64,000 bases of DNA from NCBI GenBank assembly GCA_016124375.1, contig WGNV01000003.1, positions 1 to 64,000 of the forward strand. Reading direction: 5' to 3'. Numbering within the stretch: the first letter of the stretch is position 1; each line of letters opens with the position of its first letter. The notes under the pieces are model-generated. The model did no database searches and was not told the DNA's origin. It saw nothing but the letters and a program-made list of their open reading frames with translations. The DNA is from Tepidisphaera sp. (GTDB lineage Bacteria > Planctomycetota > Phycisphaerae > Phycisphaerales > UBA1924). This document shows, piece after piece, positions 17,537 through 26,863 of the stretch. A program made the position numbers and the translations under genes.

Positions 17537-18724
17537 TCACGTCCCCCACTTCCGCAGCGGCTCGCCCGTGTACTTGCTCAGCGGGCGGATGATCCGGTTG
17601 TTGGCGTGCTGCTCCATGATGTGGGCGCACCACCCCGTCACGCGGGCCGCCACGAAGATCGGCGTGTACTGCGGCACCGGAATCCCCAGCGTGTAGTACG
17701 TCATCCCGCACGGGAAATCGACGTTCGGGTGAATCTTCTTGTCACGCAGCATGATCTTCTCGACCTCGTCGCCGATGTCGAACCACCGCAGAAAATCCTT
17801 GCCCTTCTTCTGTGCCACGGCCCGCCCCAGCTTGCCCAGGATCGGCGCCCGGTGGTCGCCGTTCTTGTACACCCGGTGCCCGAAGCCCATCAGTTTCCGC
17901 TTGGTCGCAAACGCGTTCTGCATGAAGTCGTTCACGCTGCCCTTGCCGGCGTCGACAAACTCGCGGATCTCCTTGAGCATCTCCATCGCCGCTTCGTTGG
18001 CCCCGCCGTGCAAGGGGCCTTTGAGAGCCGCGACACCCCCCGCGACCGCCCCGTGCATGTCGCTCAGCGTGCCGGCGATCACGCGGCTCGTGAACGTGCT
18101 GGCGTTGAAATCGTGCTCGGCGTACAGGGTGAGCGAAACGTCGATCACTTTGGTTGCTTCGGCGTCGGGCTTGTGCCCGGTCATCAGGTAGAGCAGGTTC
18201 GCGGCGTGGCTCAGCGACGGGTCGCCCCCCAGTTCGGCGCCGATGATCGAGCGCCCGTCGATCACGTTCTGCATGTGCCCGATGATCGTGGGGATCTTGG
18301 CCAGCAATCGCTTGCTCTTGCGCAGGTTGGCCGCCGGGCTGTTGTCCTGGGCATCCGGGTCGGTGTGCCCCAGCAGGCTCACGGCACTGCGCAGCACGTC
18401 CATGGGCACGGCCCGCCCGCTGGCCAGCCAGCCCCCGCTGCTCTCGATGAACGCCCGAACGAACGGCGGCAGAGGCCGCTCGGCGACGACTTCGTGCTTG
18501 AAGCGGGTCAGTTCCGCCGCGCTCGGCTTGTGCCCCTCCAGCAGCAGGAACGCGACTTCTTCAAAGGTCGCGTGCTGGGCGAGATCGTGGATCTCATACC
18601 CCCGGTAAAAGAGCCCGCCCTGCTCGACCGAGCAGATGTTGGTCTCGCCGGCGATGATGCCTTCCAGGCCTCGTGAGTAAATCGCTTCGGCTTGTTCCTT
18701 GCTGATGGCGGGGGCAGTGGCCAT
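17537..18724 (-). CDS. gltA: Citrate synthase (or 2-methylcitrate synthase)
   Basis: 395 residues from ATG 18724, which has GGAG 8 bases upstream; an in-frame ATG at 18742 lacks one. Condenses oxaloacetate with acetyl-CoA. Visible signatures: SVEQGGLFYRGYEIHDLA near the N-terminus, GPLHGGANEAAMEML with the active-site His, GFGHRVYKNGDHRAPIL with the second His, and NVDFPCGMTYYTLGIP with the catalytic Asp. The N-terminus and length are of the short Gram-positive/archaeal type, which includes 2-methylcitrate synthases; with no prpB or prpD nearby, citrate synthase is the simpler reading. It converges with the glycosyltransferase gene (9 bases between stops). Confidence 0.93.
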   Translation of the reverse strand: MATAPAISKEQAEAIYSRGLEGIIAGETNICSVEQGGLFYRGYEIHDLAQHATFEEVAFLLLEGHKPSAAELTRFKHEVVAERPLPPFVRAFIESSGGWLASGRAVPMDVLRSAVSLLGHTDPDAQDNSPAANLRKSKRLLAKIPTIIGHMQNVIDGRSIIGAELGGDPSLSHAANLLYLMTGHKPDAEATKVIDVSLTLYAEHDFNASTFTSRVIAGTLSDMHGAVAGGVAALKGPLHGGANEAAMEMLKEIREFVDAGKGSVNDFMQNAFATKRKLMGFGHRVYKNGDHRAPILGKLGRAVAQKKGKDFLRWFDIGDEVEKIMLRDKKIHPNVDFPCGMTYYTLGIPVPQYTPIFVAARVTGWCAHIMEQHANNRIIRPLSKYTGEPLRKWGT

Positions 18725-18834
18725 GGGCGGGGCTCCGGTCATACAGGGTGCGTGGGTGCGCCGCGATCGGCGACTGAGGCATTATTGACCCTCGCCCGGC
18801 GCCCGGATTCCGCCTCGCTCGCTCCTTTTTCGCA

Positions 18835-20592
18835 TCAGGCTTTCTTCGCAGGACCCTTGCTCTGGCTGTAGATGATCTCCCCTTCCTCGGGCACGCTCAT
18901 ACGAATCGCCACCGCCTCTGGCCGCTTCTCGACCTCCACCCACCCGCGCACCGCCATCGCCTCGATCGCCTGCATCGCCTGGCTGAAGAGCGGGCCCAGG
19001 TTGGTTTCACCCGGGAACGCCGCGGCGATCGCCCGCTTCAGCCCCGCCACCACCCTGTCCGCCGCGTGTTCCTTCGCCAGCACGTCCGCCACGAGCTTGT
19101 AATGCCCCACCAAGGGCAGCCTGGCCCCGTCGCGCTCCAGCACCTCGATCTTGAGCACCCGCCCCATCTGCGGGGCGGCCATCATGCTCCGCGTCGCGCC
19201 CGCGAAGTTCAACTTCAGGTGCGTCGCGCCGTCGATCGCGCACGCCACCACGCCGTCACCATCGTGCGAAAACCGGTGCTGCACCGCCTTGAACCCCGAC
19301 AGCCCGAGCCCGCCGATCGCAAACTGCCCCAGGTGATCGTCGATCCCTCCATGGCTCAGCCAGCGGAACGCCTCGGCGGGGTCGAGCTTCAGCCCCGCCC
19401 CCTGCGCGATCTTGGTGCAGTTGTCCAAGACCTCCTTGAAAAGCCCGTTGGCCGAGTACCAGTATTCCGCAAACTTGATGTGCTGCGCGACGCGCCGTTG
19501 CTGAATCTCTTCATACTGCCGCCTGAGCCACGCGGCATCCTGCTCGCCCCGCTCGAGTTCCAGAATAGTGCACGCCAGATGCTCGGCGCACGTGTGCGTC
19601 AGCGTCAGGCCCGCCGCGAGAATCGGATCCGCAAATCCAAGGCACTCGCCACAGAGAAACCAGTTCGGCCCATAGGCCCGCCGCGCGACGTACGACCAGT
19701 CGGTCGTGCTCTCCACCTTGCCCCGGTGCGAAGCGCCACTGAGCCACCCCGCGACCGAAGGCTCGGCCTTGAGTGCCTCGTGGTAGATCTGCTCGGGGCG
19801 CTTGCCGCTGGTTTTGTAATACTCGGCGTTGCACACCAGCCCCACGCTGGTGCGATCTTCTGACAGCGCGATGTACCAGATCCACCCGAAGCCCAAGCTG
19901 CGGATCTGCACCCGCACCGTGCCGTTTTTCATGAGGGGCGCATTCAGCCCCGGCTTTTCCCAGTAGTCCCAGAAGGCCACGTTGCGCAGCAGCGTCGGGG
20001 CGTCGACCTCCACCCCCAGTTGCCGCCGGATCACCGCGGCATTGCCGCTCGCATCCACATAATGCCGCCCGACGATCCGCTCCCCCTGGTCCGTCTCCAG
20101 GTGCGAGATCGCGCCCCCGTCGTGGTGCACCTTGGCCACCCGCACGCCCTGCCGCACCTCGCACCCCAGGCTCGAAGCGTGCTCCAGCAAAATCTCGTCG
20201 TACCGAGACCGCTCCACCTGCAGCGCCACCCGCGAGCGCCACCCGGCGTATTTCGCGGGCCTCGTCGTGTCGCGGATCTCCTGCTCGGGAATGAACCCAA
20301 ACACCCAGGGCTCGGTCGTCTTGCCCCAGGTGTAGGTCGCGCCGAGTTTCACCGGAAACCCCGCGGCTTCGATCTTCTCCCACGCCCCCATCTCCTGCAG
20401 CACGCGCCCGATCGGCGGCAACTGGCTCTCGCCCACGTGCTCGCGCGGGAAGTGCTCTCGCTCCAGGATCAGCACGCGCAGCCGCGGGTTGTATTTGCGA
20501 ATAAGCGACCCGAGCGTCGCCCCCCCGGGCCCGCCCCCTACCACCACCACATCGTGCCCTGGCACGACCCCGTCGTGAGATCGAGAAACCAC
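18835..20592 (-). CDS. FAD-dependent oxidoreductase of the tryptophan-halogenase/geranylgeranyl-reductase superfamily
   Basis: 585 residues from GTG 20592, with a GGGGG stretch about 6 bases upstream. N-terminal FAD-binding VVVVGGGPGGATLGSLI (GxGxxG), GESQLPPIGRVL in the substrate/FAD region, a second FAD motif GEC-LGFADPILAAGL and the aromatic FGWIWYI segment that stands where halogenases carry WxWxIP. The lysine that defines true flavin halogenases cannot be assigned by eye. The C-terminal 150 residues (LKIEVLERDGARLPLVGHYKLV) are extra. Substrate unknown; a biosynthetic tailoring reaction is possible. No biosynthetic cluster surrounds it. Confidence 0.82.
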   Translation of the reverse strand: MVSRSHDGVVPGHDVVVVGGGPGGATLGSLIRKYNPRLRVLILEREHFPREHVGESQLPPIGRVLQEMGAWEKIEAAGFPVKLGATYTWGKTTEPWVFGFIPEQEIRDTTRPAKYAGWRSRVALQVERSRYDEILLEHASSLGCEVRQGVRVAKVHHDGGAISHLETDQGERIVGRHYVDASGNAAVIRRQLGVEVDAPTLLRNVAFWDYWEKPGLNAPLMKNGTVRVQIRSLGFGWIWYIALSEDRTSVGLVCNAEYYKTSGKRPEQIYHEALKAEPSVAGWLSGASHRGKVESTTDWSYVARRAYGPNWFLCGECLGFADPILAAGLTLTHTCAEHLACTILELERGEQDAAWLRRQYEEIQQRRVAQHIKFAEYWYSANGLFKEVLDNCTKIAQGAGLKLDPAEAFRWLSHGGIDDHLGQFAIGGLGLSGFKAVQHRFSHDGDGVVACAIDGATHLKLNFAGATRSMMAAPQMGRVLKIEVLERDGARLPLVGHYKLVADVLAKEHAADRVVAGLKRAIAAAFPGETNLGPLFSQAMQAIEAMAVRGWVEVEKRPEAVAIRMSVPEEGEIIYSQSKGPAKKA

Positions 20593-20670
20593 CGTGTACC
20601 CCCGTTTCGCCGAGCGAAGTCGCCAAGCCTACCAAGCGGCTCTCGCATCTCAAAGAGGAATCGAGCGCAC

Positions 20671-20697
20671 GAAAAAGCCCCGCGGATGCGGGGCTTG
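20671..20697 (-). terminator. Intrinsic terminator of the ABC transporter genes
   Basis: On the minus strand AAGCCCCGC, loop ATCC, GCGGGGCTT is followed by a run of T residues. It lies 28 bases past the stop of the substrate-binding protein gene. Confidence 0.85.
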
Positions 20698-20724
20698 GAA
20701 TGCACAAATATTCGCCGTACCTGG

Positions 20725-21852
20725 CTACTTCTTCCGCAGCCATTTCTCCCACTGACCCTCGAACTTCTCGACGTTGTCCTTGGTCACGATCGACAGATCA
20801 AAGTGCCCGATCACCTGGGCCGGGTCCTTGTGGTTCACCAGCTTGTCCACCAGCAGCTCCACCGAGTGGTAGCCCCAGCCGTAGCAATCCTGCCCGATCA
20901 GCGCCTGCACCTGCCCGTTCTTCACATACTCCAGCTCCTCGGGCAGCGTGTCCACCGAGACCACTTTGACGCCCTTGTCGGCGATGCCGTTGAGCGCATT
21001 CTGCGTGAACAGCGGCCAGCCGCCGACCATCGCCCACCCGGCGATCTCGGGGTTGGCAGTCTGCACCTGCTGGATCATCGCGGCCGCGTCGCTGGCCGTC
21101 TCCTTGTGGTAGTAGACGTCCTTGAGCTTGAAGCCCTTGTCCTTGAGCTTCTCCAGCTCCTGCTTCACGCCCTTGACGCGGGCCTGCAGGTTCGGGGCCG
21201 TCTGCGTGCCGCCCAGAATCGCGACCTCGCCCCCCTTGTCGCCCATCGCCTTGGCCAACTGCTGCATCACCGCCTCACCCGCGGCTTCATCATTAATCCC
21301 GTAGTACGCCATCCGCTTGCTGTTGGGCGAATCAGAGTCAAACGTCACCACCACCACGCCCTTGCTCACCGCCTCGTCGATCGGCTTCTGCAACACCTGC
21401 CCGTCCGTGCACGACAGCGCGATCCCGTCCACGCCCTGGCTGGTCAACTGCTCGATGAACTGGGCCTGCTTCTGCGCGTCCTCGGCCACCGGCGTCTGCC
21501 AGTTGGGCTTGATGTCGATCCCATACTTCTTCGACAAGTCGCGGCACGCATCCTCGGCGCCCGTCCGGGCCGCGATGAACACCGGGTTGCTCTGGCTCTT
21601 GGCGATCACGCCGATCACCAGGCTCTTCTTGGTCCCTGCGGGTGCGGCACCCTCAGCGGGCTTTGCTTCCGCCGGCTTGGCCTCGGCGGGCTTGCTCTCG
21701 CTCGGCTTGGTTTCGGCCGCCTTGGCTCCCGCGGCCGGGGCCGACGGCGCTTCCTTGCTGTCGCAGCCCGTCAAAAGCCCGCCCGCCAGCGCGATGAGCC
21801 CGGCAGCCGCCAGCCGGCGCGAAAGTCCCCACGACAGTCCCAAGTTCAGCAT
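20725..21852 (-). CDS. Sugar ABC transporter substrate-binding lipoprotein (RbsB-like)
   Basis: 375 residues from ATG 21852, with AGGAG 8 bases upstream; a GTG three codons earlier is too close to that site. The signal peptide ends in the lipobox LLTGCDSKE, so it is lipid-anchored. A low-complexity linker with repeated KPAEAKPAE follows, then a periplasmic-binding type 1 domain (SLVIGVIAKSQSNPVFIAARTGAEDAC, IDGIALSC-type segment, VVVVTFDSDSP, GWAMVGGWPLFT). The family binds ribose, galactose or autoinducer-2; the ligand is undetermined. The permease gene is 48 bases upstream on the same strand. No ATPase is beside them. Confidence 0.9.
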   Translation of the reverse strand: MLNLGLSWGLSRRLAAAGLIALAGGLLTGCDSKEAPSAPAAGAKAAETKPSESKPAEAKPAEAKPAEGAAPAGTKKSLVIGVIAKSQSNPVFIAARTGAEDACRDLSKKYGIDIKPNWQTPVAEDAQKQAQFIEQLTSQGVDGIALSCTDGQVLQKPIDEAVSKGVVVVTFDSDSPNSKRMAYYGINDEAAGEAVMQQLAKAMGDKGGEVAILGGTQTAPNLQARVKGVKQELEKLKDKGFKLKDVYYHKETASDAAAMIQQVQTANPEIAGWAMVGGWPLFTQNALNGIADKGVKVVSVDTLPEELEYVKNGQVQALIGQDCYGWGYHSVELLVDKLVNHKDPAQVIGHFDLSIVTKDNVEKFEGQWEKWLRKK

Positions 21853-21900
21853 GTGTCGCACTCCTGTGTGTTTGTGACGCCCGACGCGGCCGCCCTCACG

Positions 21901-23028
21901 CTAGGCGCGCCCGCTGGTCAGGCGGCTCTTGGCCTGGTCCAGCAGCACCGCGATGATGATCGCCGCGCCCATCGCCACGTTGGTCCAGCTCGAATCCACA
22001 TCCAGAATAATCAGCGAGTTGGCGATGAGCTGGATCAGAATCGCCCCCAGCACCGCCCCCAACGCCGAACCCCGCCCGCCAGAGAGCGCCGCCCCGCCGA
22101 TCACCGACGCGGCGATCACCGACAACTCATACCCGTTGCCCGCGTTCGCGTCCGACGCGCCCAGGTAGCCGATGTTCGCCGCGGCACTCAGGCCGCTGAG
22201 CATGCCCACCAGCGTGAACATGATGATCTTCACCCGCCCAACCGGGATGCCCGCGTAAATCGCCGCCGTCTCGTTGCCGCCGATGGCGTACGTCCGTCGT
22301 CCCAGCACCATGCGGGTCATGACAACGTGCCCGATCAGCGCGACCAGAATCATCACCAGCACGGGCACGGGATAGACCCCGGCCATCTGAGCCTTGAAAA
22401 AGCCACTGGTAAACGACTCGGGCAGCGAACTCACCGACGTGCCCTTGGAGACGATGAACACGATGCCTCGCAGGGCCCCCATCGTGCCGAGAGTGATGAT
22501 GAACGGGTGCACGCGCAGGCCGACGACCATCGCCCCGTTGGCGAAGCCGCAGAGGGCGCCGACCAGGCAGCACATGCCCACGCCCACCAGCACCGAGACC
22601 ACCAGCGGCGCCCCGCCCGCCGTGGGGATGGACGCATCGGAATAGCTCATGTGCAGCCACTGGGCCTGCAGCGCCCGCAGGGCCATCGCCCCCAGCAGCG
22701 CCGCCAACGCGTAGATCGAGCCCACCGAGAGGTCGATCCCGCCCATCACGATGATCGCGGTCATGCCCACCGCCATGATCGCGATGAAGCTCGCGTCCTT
22801 GGCCAGCAGCACGATGTTCTCGAAATCAAGGAACTTGTTGACGGTGATCTTGGTCCACTCGCCGGTCGCTTCGTCCTTGACGCGCTTCTCTTTGGTGCCG
22901 CCGAAGATCGTCAGCCCCAACATCACGAGGATGATGACCAGCACCAGCCCCGATTCCTGGGCCAGCAGCAGGCGGCGCAGCACCGAGTGGGGCCTGGTCG
23001 TCTTGTTCGCGCCCGTCATCGAGGTCAT
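21901..23028 (-). CDS. Sugar ABC transporter permease (RbsC-like)
   Basis: 375 residues with about ten hydrophobic helices. The family signature GGIDLSVGSIYALAALLGA and the EAA-like loop with GALCGFANGAMVVGLRVHPFIITLGTMGALRGI, plus RRTYAIGGNETAAIYAGI, are typical of ribose/xylose-type permeases. Between the first two helices there is a short charged insertion (GTKEKRVKDEATGEWTKITVNKF) not usual in RbsC. The start at 23028 is my choice; an in-frame GTG at 23058 and an ATG at 23019 are possible. Usual operons also encode an RbsA ATPase, which is missing here. Confidence 0.88.
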   Translation of the reverse strand: MTSMTGANKTTRPHSVLRRLLLAQESGLVLVIILVMLGLTIFGGTKEKRVKDEATGEWTKITVNKFLDFENIVLLAKDASFIAIMAVGMTAIIVMGGIDLSVGSIYALAALLGAMALRALQAQWLHMSYSDASIPTAGGAPLVVSVLVGVGMCCLVGALCGFANGAMVVGLRVHPFIITLGTMGALRGIVFIVSKGTSVSSLPESFTSGFFKAQMAGVYPVPVLVMILVALIGHVVMTRMVLGRRTYAIGGNETAAIYAGIPVGRVKIIMFTLVGMLSGLSAAANIGYLGASDANAGNGYELSVIAASVIGGAALSGGRGSALGAVLGAILIQLIANSLIILDVDSSWTNVAMGAAIIIAVLLDQAKSRLTSGRA

Positions 23029-23180
23029 GGAATCCACGCCCGCCCTTGGAGAAAACACCGACTACCACGCCGCACAGACCGCGGCGTCGCGACACACGCG
23101 AGGGGGTCAGGATACACGCGAAGTCGCCCCCGAGCGAGCCGCACGCAGTTTTCTCCACACCCCACCCGAGCTCGCCCGCG

Positions 23181-24107
23181 TCAATCGATCGTCTGCGTGC
23201 GCGCTGAACGGTTCGGATCAATCGCGTTCACAGACAGCGGACTGGGCGGATTGTTGGGATCGGGCGTACCGAAGAACGTGTTCTGCACGTCGCCCGTCAG
23301 GAAGCCCGCGTGCCCATCGCTGAACACGAAGTTAGCGCCCGCCGTGCCGTGATTGTCGTCCGGGCCGTACAGGTAAGGCGTCGTCTTGGCGGCCGCCGCG
23401 ATCGCCGAGTCCGCGTACCACGCGCTCGTCGACACGTCCGGCCCGTTGGTCTCATCGCCCCACAACGGCGCGGGGTTGATCACCGTCGGTTCGTCCGTCC
23501 GCAATCCGGCGATGTACAAGTAACTCACGTTGTACGAGCACACATCCTCTTCGCTGGCGCACGTCTTGGGGATGTGCACGTTGAGGGGATTGGTGTACTG
23601 CGACGCGTTGAACGGCGGCGCCGGAATCGCGCCCCAATAGATATCCATGCGATCCGAAGGACAGGTCAGCACGCCGAAGCCGTCCAAGTAGGCCTTGAGC
23701 AGCGGCGTGGTGCCGCCGTCGGGGTATGACTGCGGCGCGGGCATCGCATACCCGTGCTGCGTGCTGTTCGGATCACCCACCTGGTTGAAGCTGAAGAAAC
23801 TGGAGACCCCGCCTCGCAGCCACTGCTCGGTGAGGTAGCGGTTGCCCGGGGGATTGCCCTGGTAATACGCGGCCGCCGCCGACGCACGGAGCGGCACGAT
23901 CGGGTACCACCCCTTCCAGTCGTTGGCGTAGAGCGTGAGCACCGTTCCCATCTGGCGGGTGTTGTTCAGACACTTGCCCAAACGGGCGGCACTCCGAGCC
24001 TTGCCCAGCGCCGGCAGCAGCACACCGATCAGCAAGGCGATAATCGCGATCACCACCAACAGTTCGATCAGGGTGAACGCGGAACGACGACACCAGTTGT
24101 TTTTCAT
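23181..24107 (-). CDS. Prepilin-type N-methylation protein with H-X9-DG-like C-terminus
   Basis: 308 residues starting [38 protein letters not shown]: short basic leader, cleavage before the FTLIEL type IV prepilin motif, Glu at +5 and a hydrophobic helix. The following [26 protein letters not shown] and the end with [19 protein letters not shown] (H-x-DG-type) define the planctomycete/verrucomicrobial family of many-copy pseudopilin-like proteins. Function is unknown; a surface or type II-like assembly role is usually inferred. The start at 24107 puts the leader at its usual length. A promoter with TTGACT lies about 80 bases upstream. Confidence 0.9.
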   Translation of the reverse strand: MKNNWCRRSAFTLIELLVVIAIIALLIGVLLPALGKARSAARLGKCLNNTRQMGTVLTLYANDWKGWYPIVPLRASAAAAYYQGNPPGNRYLTEQWLRGGVSSFFSFNQVGDPNSTQHGYAMPAPQSYPDGGTTPLLKAYLDGFGVLTCPSDRMDIYWGAIPAPPFNASQYTNPLNVHIPKTCASEEDVCSYNVSYLYIAGLRTDEPTVINPAPLWGDETNGPDVSTSAWYADSAIAAAAKTTPYLYGPDDNHGTAGANFVFSDGHAGFLTGDVQNTFFGTPDPNNPPSPLSVNAIDPNRSARTQTID

Positions 24108-24611
24108 GGACCAAGGCTTCCCGGGCGGCTCTTTCGCAAACTCTGCGTGAACGCTTTCTGAGCCGCCAGAAAACGCTCTCCGAAACACCGTACAAAGGTG
24201 GGCCCCGTCCAGTCAAGCCCAGACTCAAATATCTCGGACCAACCGTTCCCGCACGCCTGATACCGCTTTGAGTGACTTCCACGTCACAATGTAAGGGCTT
24301 TCAAGATCAGGCACGGATATCCATAATTCGAAGTGGGGCCGAGACCGTGCGGGTTCTTTTCGGACGATCCGGATGTGACCCATGTGTCATACCCCCGAAG
24401 GGCACGAATCGTGGCGAAATGTGCGCAGATTTTTCTCGATTTTGGGTGCCCGCTGCCTTTATCATCGCGATGGAGATGACGCCCCGCGCTGCGGGTGCGC
24501 CCAGTTCGCATCGGGGGCGAGCGCGGTGCTCGCCTTACGAACCACTCCGGCCCCAGCAGGGGCTCGATTCATACGCCCGCCGCCGCAAGCGGTTTCATGG
24601 GAGAGATGTTC
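24108..24611. other. 504-base intergenic region between divergent prepilin and dockerin genes
   Basis: No reading frame here looks real. It should carry promoters for both flanking genes: the minus-strand promoter is listed separately; on the plus strand TATCAT at 24460-24465 is a possible -10 about 145 bases before the ATG at 24612, without a good -35. GC content is visibly lower than in coding DNA around 24200-24440. Confidence 0.6.
24187..24216 (-). promoter_or_regulatory. Sigma-70-type promoter for the prepilin gene
   Basis: On the minus strand TTGACT (24216-24211), 18-base spacer, TACGGT (24192-24187). About 75 bases upstream of the ATG at 24107. The -35 is near consensus, the -10 only fair. 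Confidence 0.45.
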
Positions 24612-26702
24612 ATGAATAAGTACGCAGGTTTGTCCGCGATCGTGCTGGCCTCGCTGGCCGGCCAGGCGATGTCTCAGGTGGTCATCAACGGCGTGAACGA
24701 TCCGTCCGACGGCTACGGCGCCCCGCTGTGGGTGCAGACCAACCCCACCGGCTTCGGCGACAACGTCGCGGGCGGCACGGGCACCCCGGGCAACCCCGCC
24801 GACGTCACCAAGGGTCTTGAGGTCGCGATTCCCTTCGCCAACCTCAACGGCATCACCAGTGCCGCGGGCCTGAAGATCACCGCGATCCTGATCCGCGACA
24901 GCGACAAGAACCTGTCCAACCAGGTGGTCGACAACCTGCCCGCGTCCTACGCCTCGACCCGCCTGGGCGAGCCCCGCAACGTCAACTTCGGCGCCATCGC
25001 CGGCACCCAGACCCTGACCTTGAACCCCATCGCCTCCAACCGTGCCCCCACCGTCGACGGCACGCTCGATGCCGACGGCTACTGGAGCGGCAAGCGCGTG
25101 TGGGTCGAGTCCCTCCCCACCCAGGAAGGCGATAACAACTCCACCGGCCAGGCCGGCAACGGCAGCGAGATCGACAACCTCTACGCCACCACCTTTAACA
25201 ACACCCTTTACCTCTTCATCGGCGGCAACCTCCACTCCAACAACAAGATCATGCTCTTCGTCGACGACGTCGCCGGCGCGGGCCAGAACCGCCTGCTCTT
25301 CGGCAACAGCAACTGGTCCTTCGGCCTCATCAACCGCATCAGCGAGAGCGCCGCAGGCATGGGCGACGGCCTGACCTTCGAGCCCGGCTTCGCCCCCGAT
25401 CACGTCTTCCTCTTCGGCAGCGGCAATGCCACCCTCTACACCGACCACATCACCCTGCCCACCGACCCCGTCGCCGTCGCCGGCGCCGGAACCTACCTCG
25501 GCAGCACCGCCAACGGCTCGGGCAACTCGGTGCCCACCGGCGGCAGCGGCGCCAACATCTCGGCTTTCGCCGGCGTGCAGGTCGCGCTCAACAACAGCAA
25601 CACCGCGGGCGTCGGCGCCTCGGCCAGCGGCACCGCCGCCCCGGACCGCGACATCGCCACCGGCAGCGAACTCGACGCCCTCTACGGCAAGGTCGACGGC
25701 GACAACCTCTACCTGCTCCTCACCGGCAACCTCGAGAACAACTTCAACAAGATCTGCCTCTTCTTCGACGTCAACGGCGGGACCGACGGGCAGAACCAGC
25801 TCCGCTCCGACAACCTCAACGTCAGCTTCCAGGGCCTGAACCGCATGGGCGCGGGCGGCAACGGCGCCACCGGCGCGGGCAGCGGCCTCAAGTTCGATTC
25901 TGACTTCTTCGCCAACTACGCCCTCTTCTACACCAACGGCAACAACCCCGTCGAGGCCTATATCGACGAGTGCGTGCTGCGCGCCAACGGCCCCACCGTC
26001 GTCGCCGGCTTCCCGCTCGAGTACTCCTCGACCGATGGCGGCCTCAAGAGCGACCACAACCCCATCAACTTCCCCGCCACCTACGCCGACTACCAGGACT
26101 TCACCCTGCTGCAGATCCAGACCAACGGCCCCGCACGCCAGGTCACCGACTGGGCCTCCATCCAGCCCCCGCCCGCCGGCACGCAGTACACCGATCTGCC
26201 CGCCAACTTCGCCGGCCAGACCCAGGGCTTCCTCGACAACAACAACGTGCTGGGCGTGACCGCCACCGACGCCAGCGGCGCCGCCAGCGTCTCCACCGGC
26301 CTCGAACTCAAGCTCAGCCTCACCGAACTCGGTTGGGACGGCGTCTCCCCGATCAAGGTCGCCGGCTTCATCAACTCCGACGGCTTCGGCTACGTCTCCA
26401 ACCAGGTCATCGGCAGCCTGCCCGCGGGCACCGACAACCTCGGTGAATCCAGCGCCATCGACTTCTCCGCCATCGACGGCCAGCAGTACGTCGTGGTGCC
26501 CCTCTCCAGCGGCCCCACCTGCGACCCCGACGTCAACCAGGACGGCGTGGCCGACCAGGGCGACGTCGACTACCTGATCAACGTCGTCGCCGGCGGCGAA
26601 AACCCCACCGGCATCGACCCCGACTTCAACCAGGACGGCGTCGGCGACCAGGGCGACATCGACGCCCTGATCAACGTCATCGCCGGCGGTCCCTGCCCGT
26701 AA
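24612..26702 (+). CDS. Secreted protein with duplicated domains and C-terminal dockerin module
   Basis: 696 residues. Signal peptide MNKYAGLSAIVLASLAGQAMSQ; GGGAGAG 8 bases upstream. Internal duplications: an N-terminal and a late segment share GLEVAIPFANL/GLELKLSLTEL, SNQVVDNLP/SNQVIGSLP and LGEPRNVNF/LGESSAIDF; between them two copies of a domain share NTLYLFIGGNL/DNLYLLLTGNL, QNRLLFGNSNWSF/QNQLRSDNLNVSF and a Met-Gly-rich turn. The C-terminal 60 residues (bases 26520-26699) are a double EF-hand dockerin-like module with loops DVNQDGVADQGD and DFNQDGVGDQGD, framed by CDPD and GGPCP. Likely exported and anchored or assembled through the module. Glycan binding or other activity not determinable. 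A terminator follows. Confidence 0.88.
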   Translation: MNKYAGLSAIVLASLAGQAMSQVVINGVNDPSDGYGAPLWVQTNPTGFGDNVAGGTGTPGNPADVTKGLEVAIPFANLNGITSAAGLKITAILIRDSDKNLSNQVVDNLPASYASTRLGEPRNVNFGAIAGTQTLTLNPIASNRAPTVDGTLDADGYWSGKRVWVESLPTQEGDNNSTGQAGNGSEIDNLYATTFNNTLYLFIGGNLHSNNKIMLFVDDVAGAGQNRLLFGNSNWSFGLINRISESAAGMGDGLTFEPGFAPDHVFLFGSGNATLYTDHITLPTDPVAVAGAGTYLGSTANGSGNSVPTGGSGANISAFAGVQVALNNSNTAGVGASASGTAAPDRDIATGSELDALYGKVDGDNLYLLLTGNLENNFNKICLFFDVNGGTDGQNQLRSDNLNVSFQGLNRMGAGGNGATGAGSGLKFDSDFFANYALFYTNGNNPVEAYIDECVLRANGPTVVAGFPLEYSSTDGGLKSDHNPINFPATYADYQDFTLLQIQTNGPARQVTDWASIQPPPAGTQYTDLPANFAGQTQGFLDNNNVLGVTATDASGAASVSTGLELKLSLTELGWDGVSPIKVAGFINSDGFGYVSNQVIGSLPAGTDNLGESSAIDFSAIDGQQYVVVPLSSGPTCDPDVNQDGVADQGDVDYLINVVAGGENPTGIDPDFNQDGVGDQGDIDALINVIAGGPCP

Positions 26703-26707
26703 GAGAT

Positions 26708-26729
26708 GGCACTGGGCGATAGGCACTAG
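26708..26729 (+). repeat. Short intergenic repeat, two GGCACTRG units
   Basis: GGCACTGG and GGCACTAG 6 bases apart, just after the stop at 26702 and before the terminator. Related units occur at 57250-57277 and 58051-58079. Confidence 0.5.
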
Positions 26730-26745
26730 AGCCGGAAGGAAACCC

Positions 26746-26780
26746 AAGCCCCGCGCGTTCGAGCGCGGGGCTTTTCTTTT
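26746..26780 (+). terminator. Intrinsic terminator of the dockerin gene
   Basis: Perfect 11-base stem AAGCCCCGCGC / GCGCGGGGCTT with loop GTTCGA, followed by TTCTTTT. It lies 43 bases past the stop at 26702. Confidence 0.9.
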
Positions 26781-26848
26781 CATTACCGCAAGTGTTCGAG
26801 TTTCGTGAAGGTCGCGCTCGCGGGGCCCTGTGTGGCCCAAGCCCGAAC

Positions 26849-26854
26849 TACCAT
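26849..26854 (+). promoter_or_regulatory. Candidate -10 hexamer TACCAT
   Basis: TACCAT ends 9 bases before the ATG at 26864, without a Shine-Dalgarno between. Part of the recurrent near-start TAnnnT pattern. Confidence 0.35.
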
Positions 26855-26863
26855 CGCGGAATC

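Noticed and set aside
18835-20592. Calling the flavoprotein a tryptophan halogenase
   Set aside because: FAD motifs and a WxW-like segment are present, but the catalytic Lys and the exact WxWxIP motif could not be verified, so only the superfamily is given.
20020-23352. A 1110-residue open frame on the plus strand
   Set aside because: Lies antisense across the flavoprotein, ABC transporter genes and part of the prepilin gene; His/Arg/Gln-rich composition typical of GC-rich shadow frames.
24462-26840. A 792-residue minus-strand frame opposite the first dockerin gene
   Set aside because: Glycine/valine/alanine-rich shadow of the real gene, which has a signal peptide and a recognisable module.
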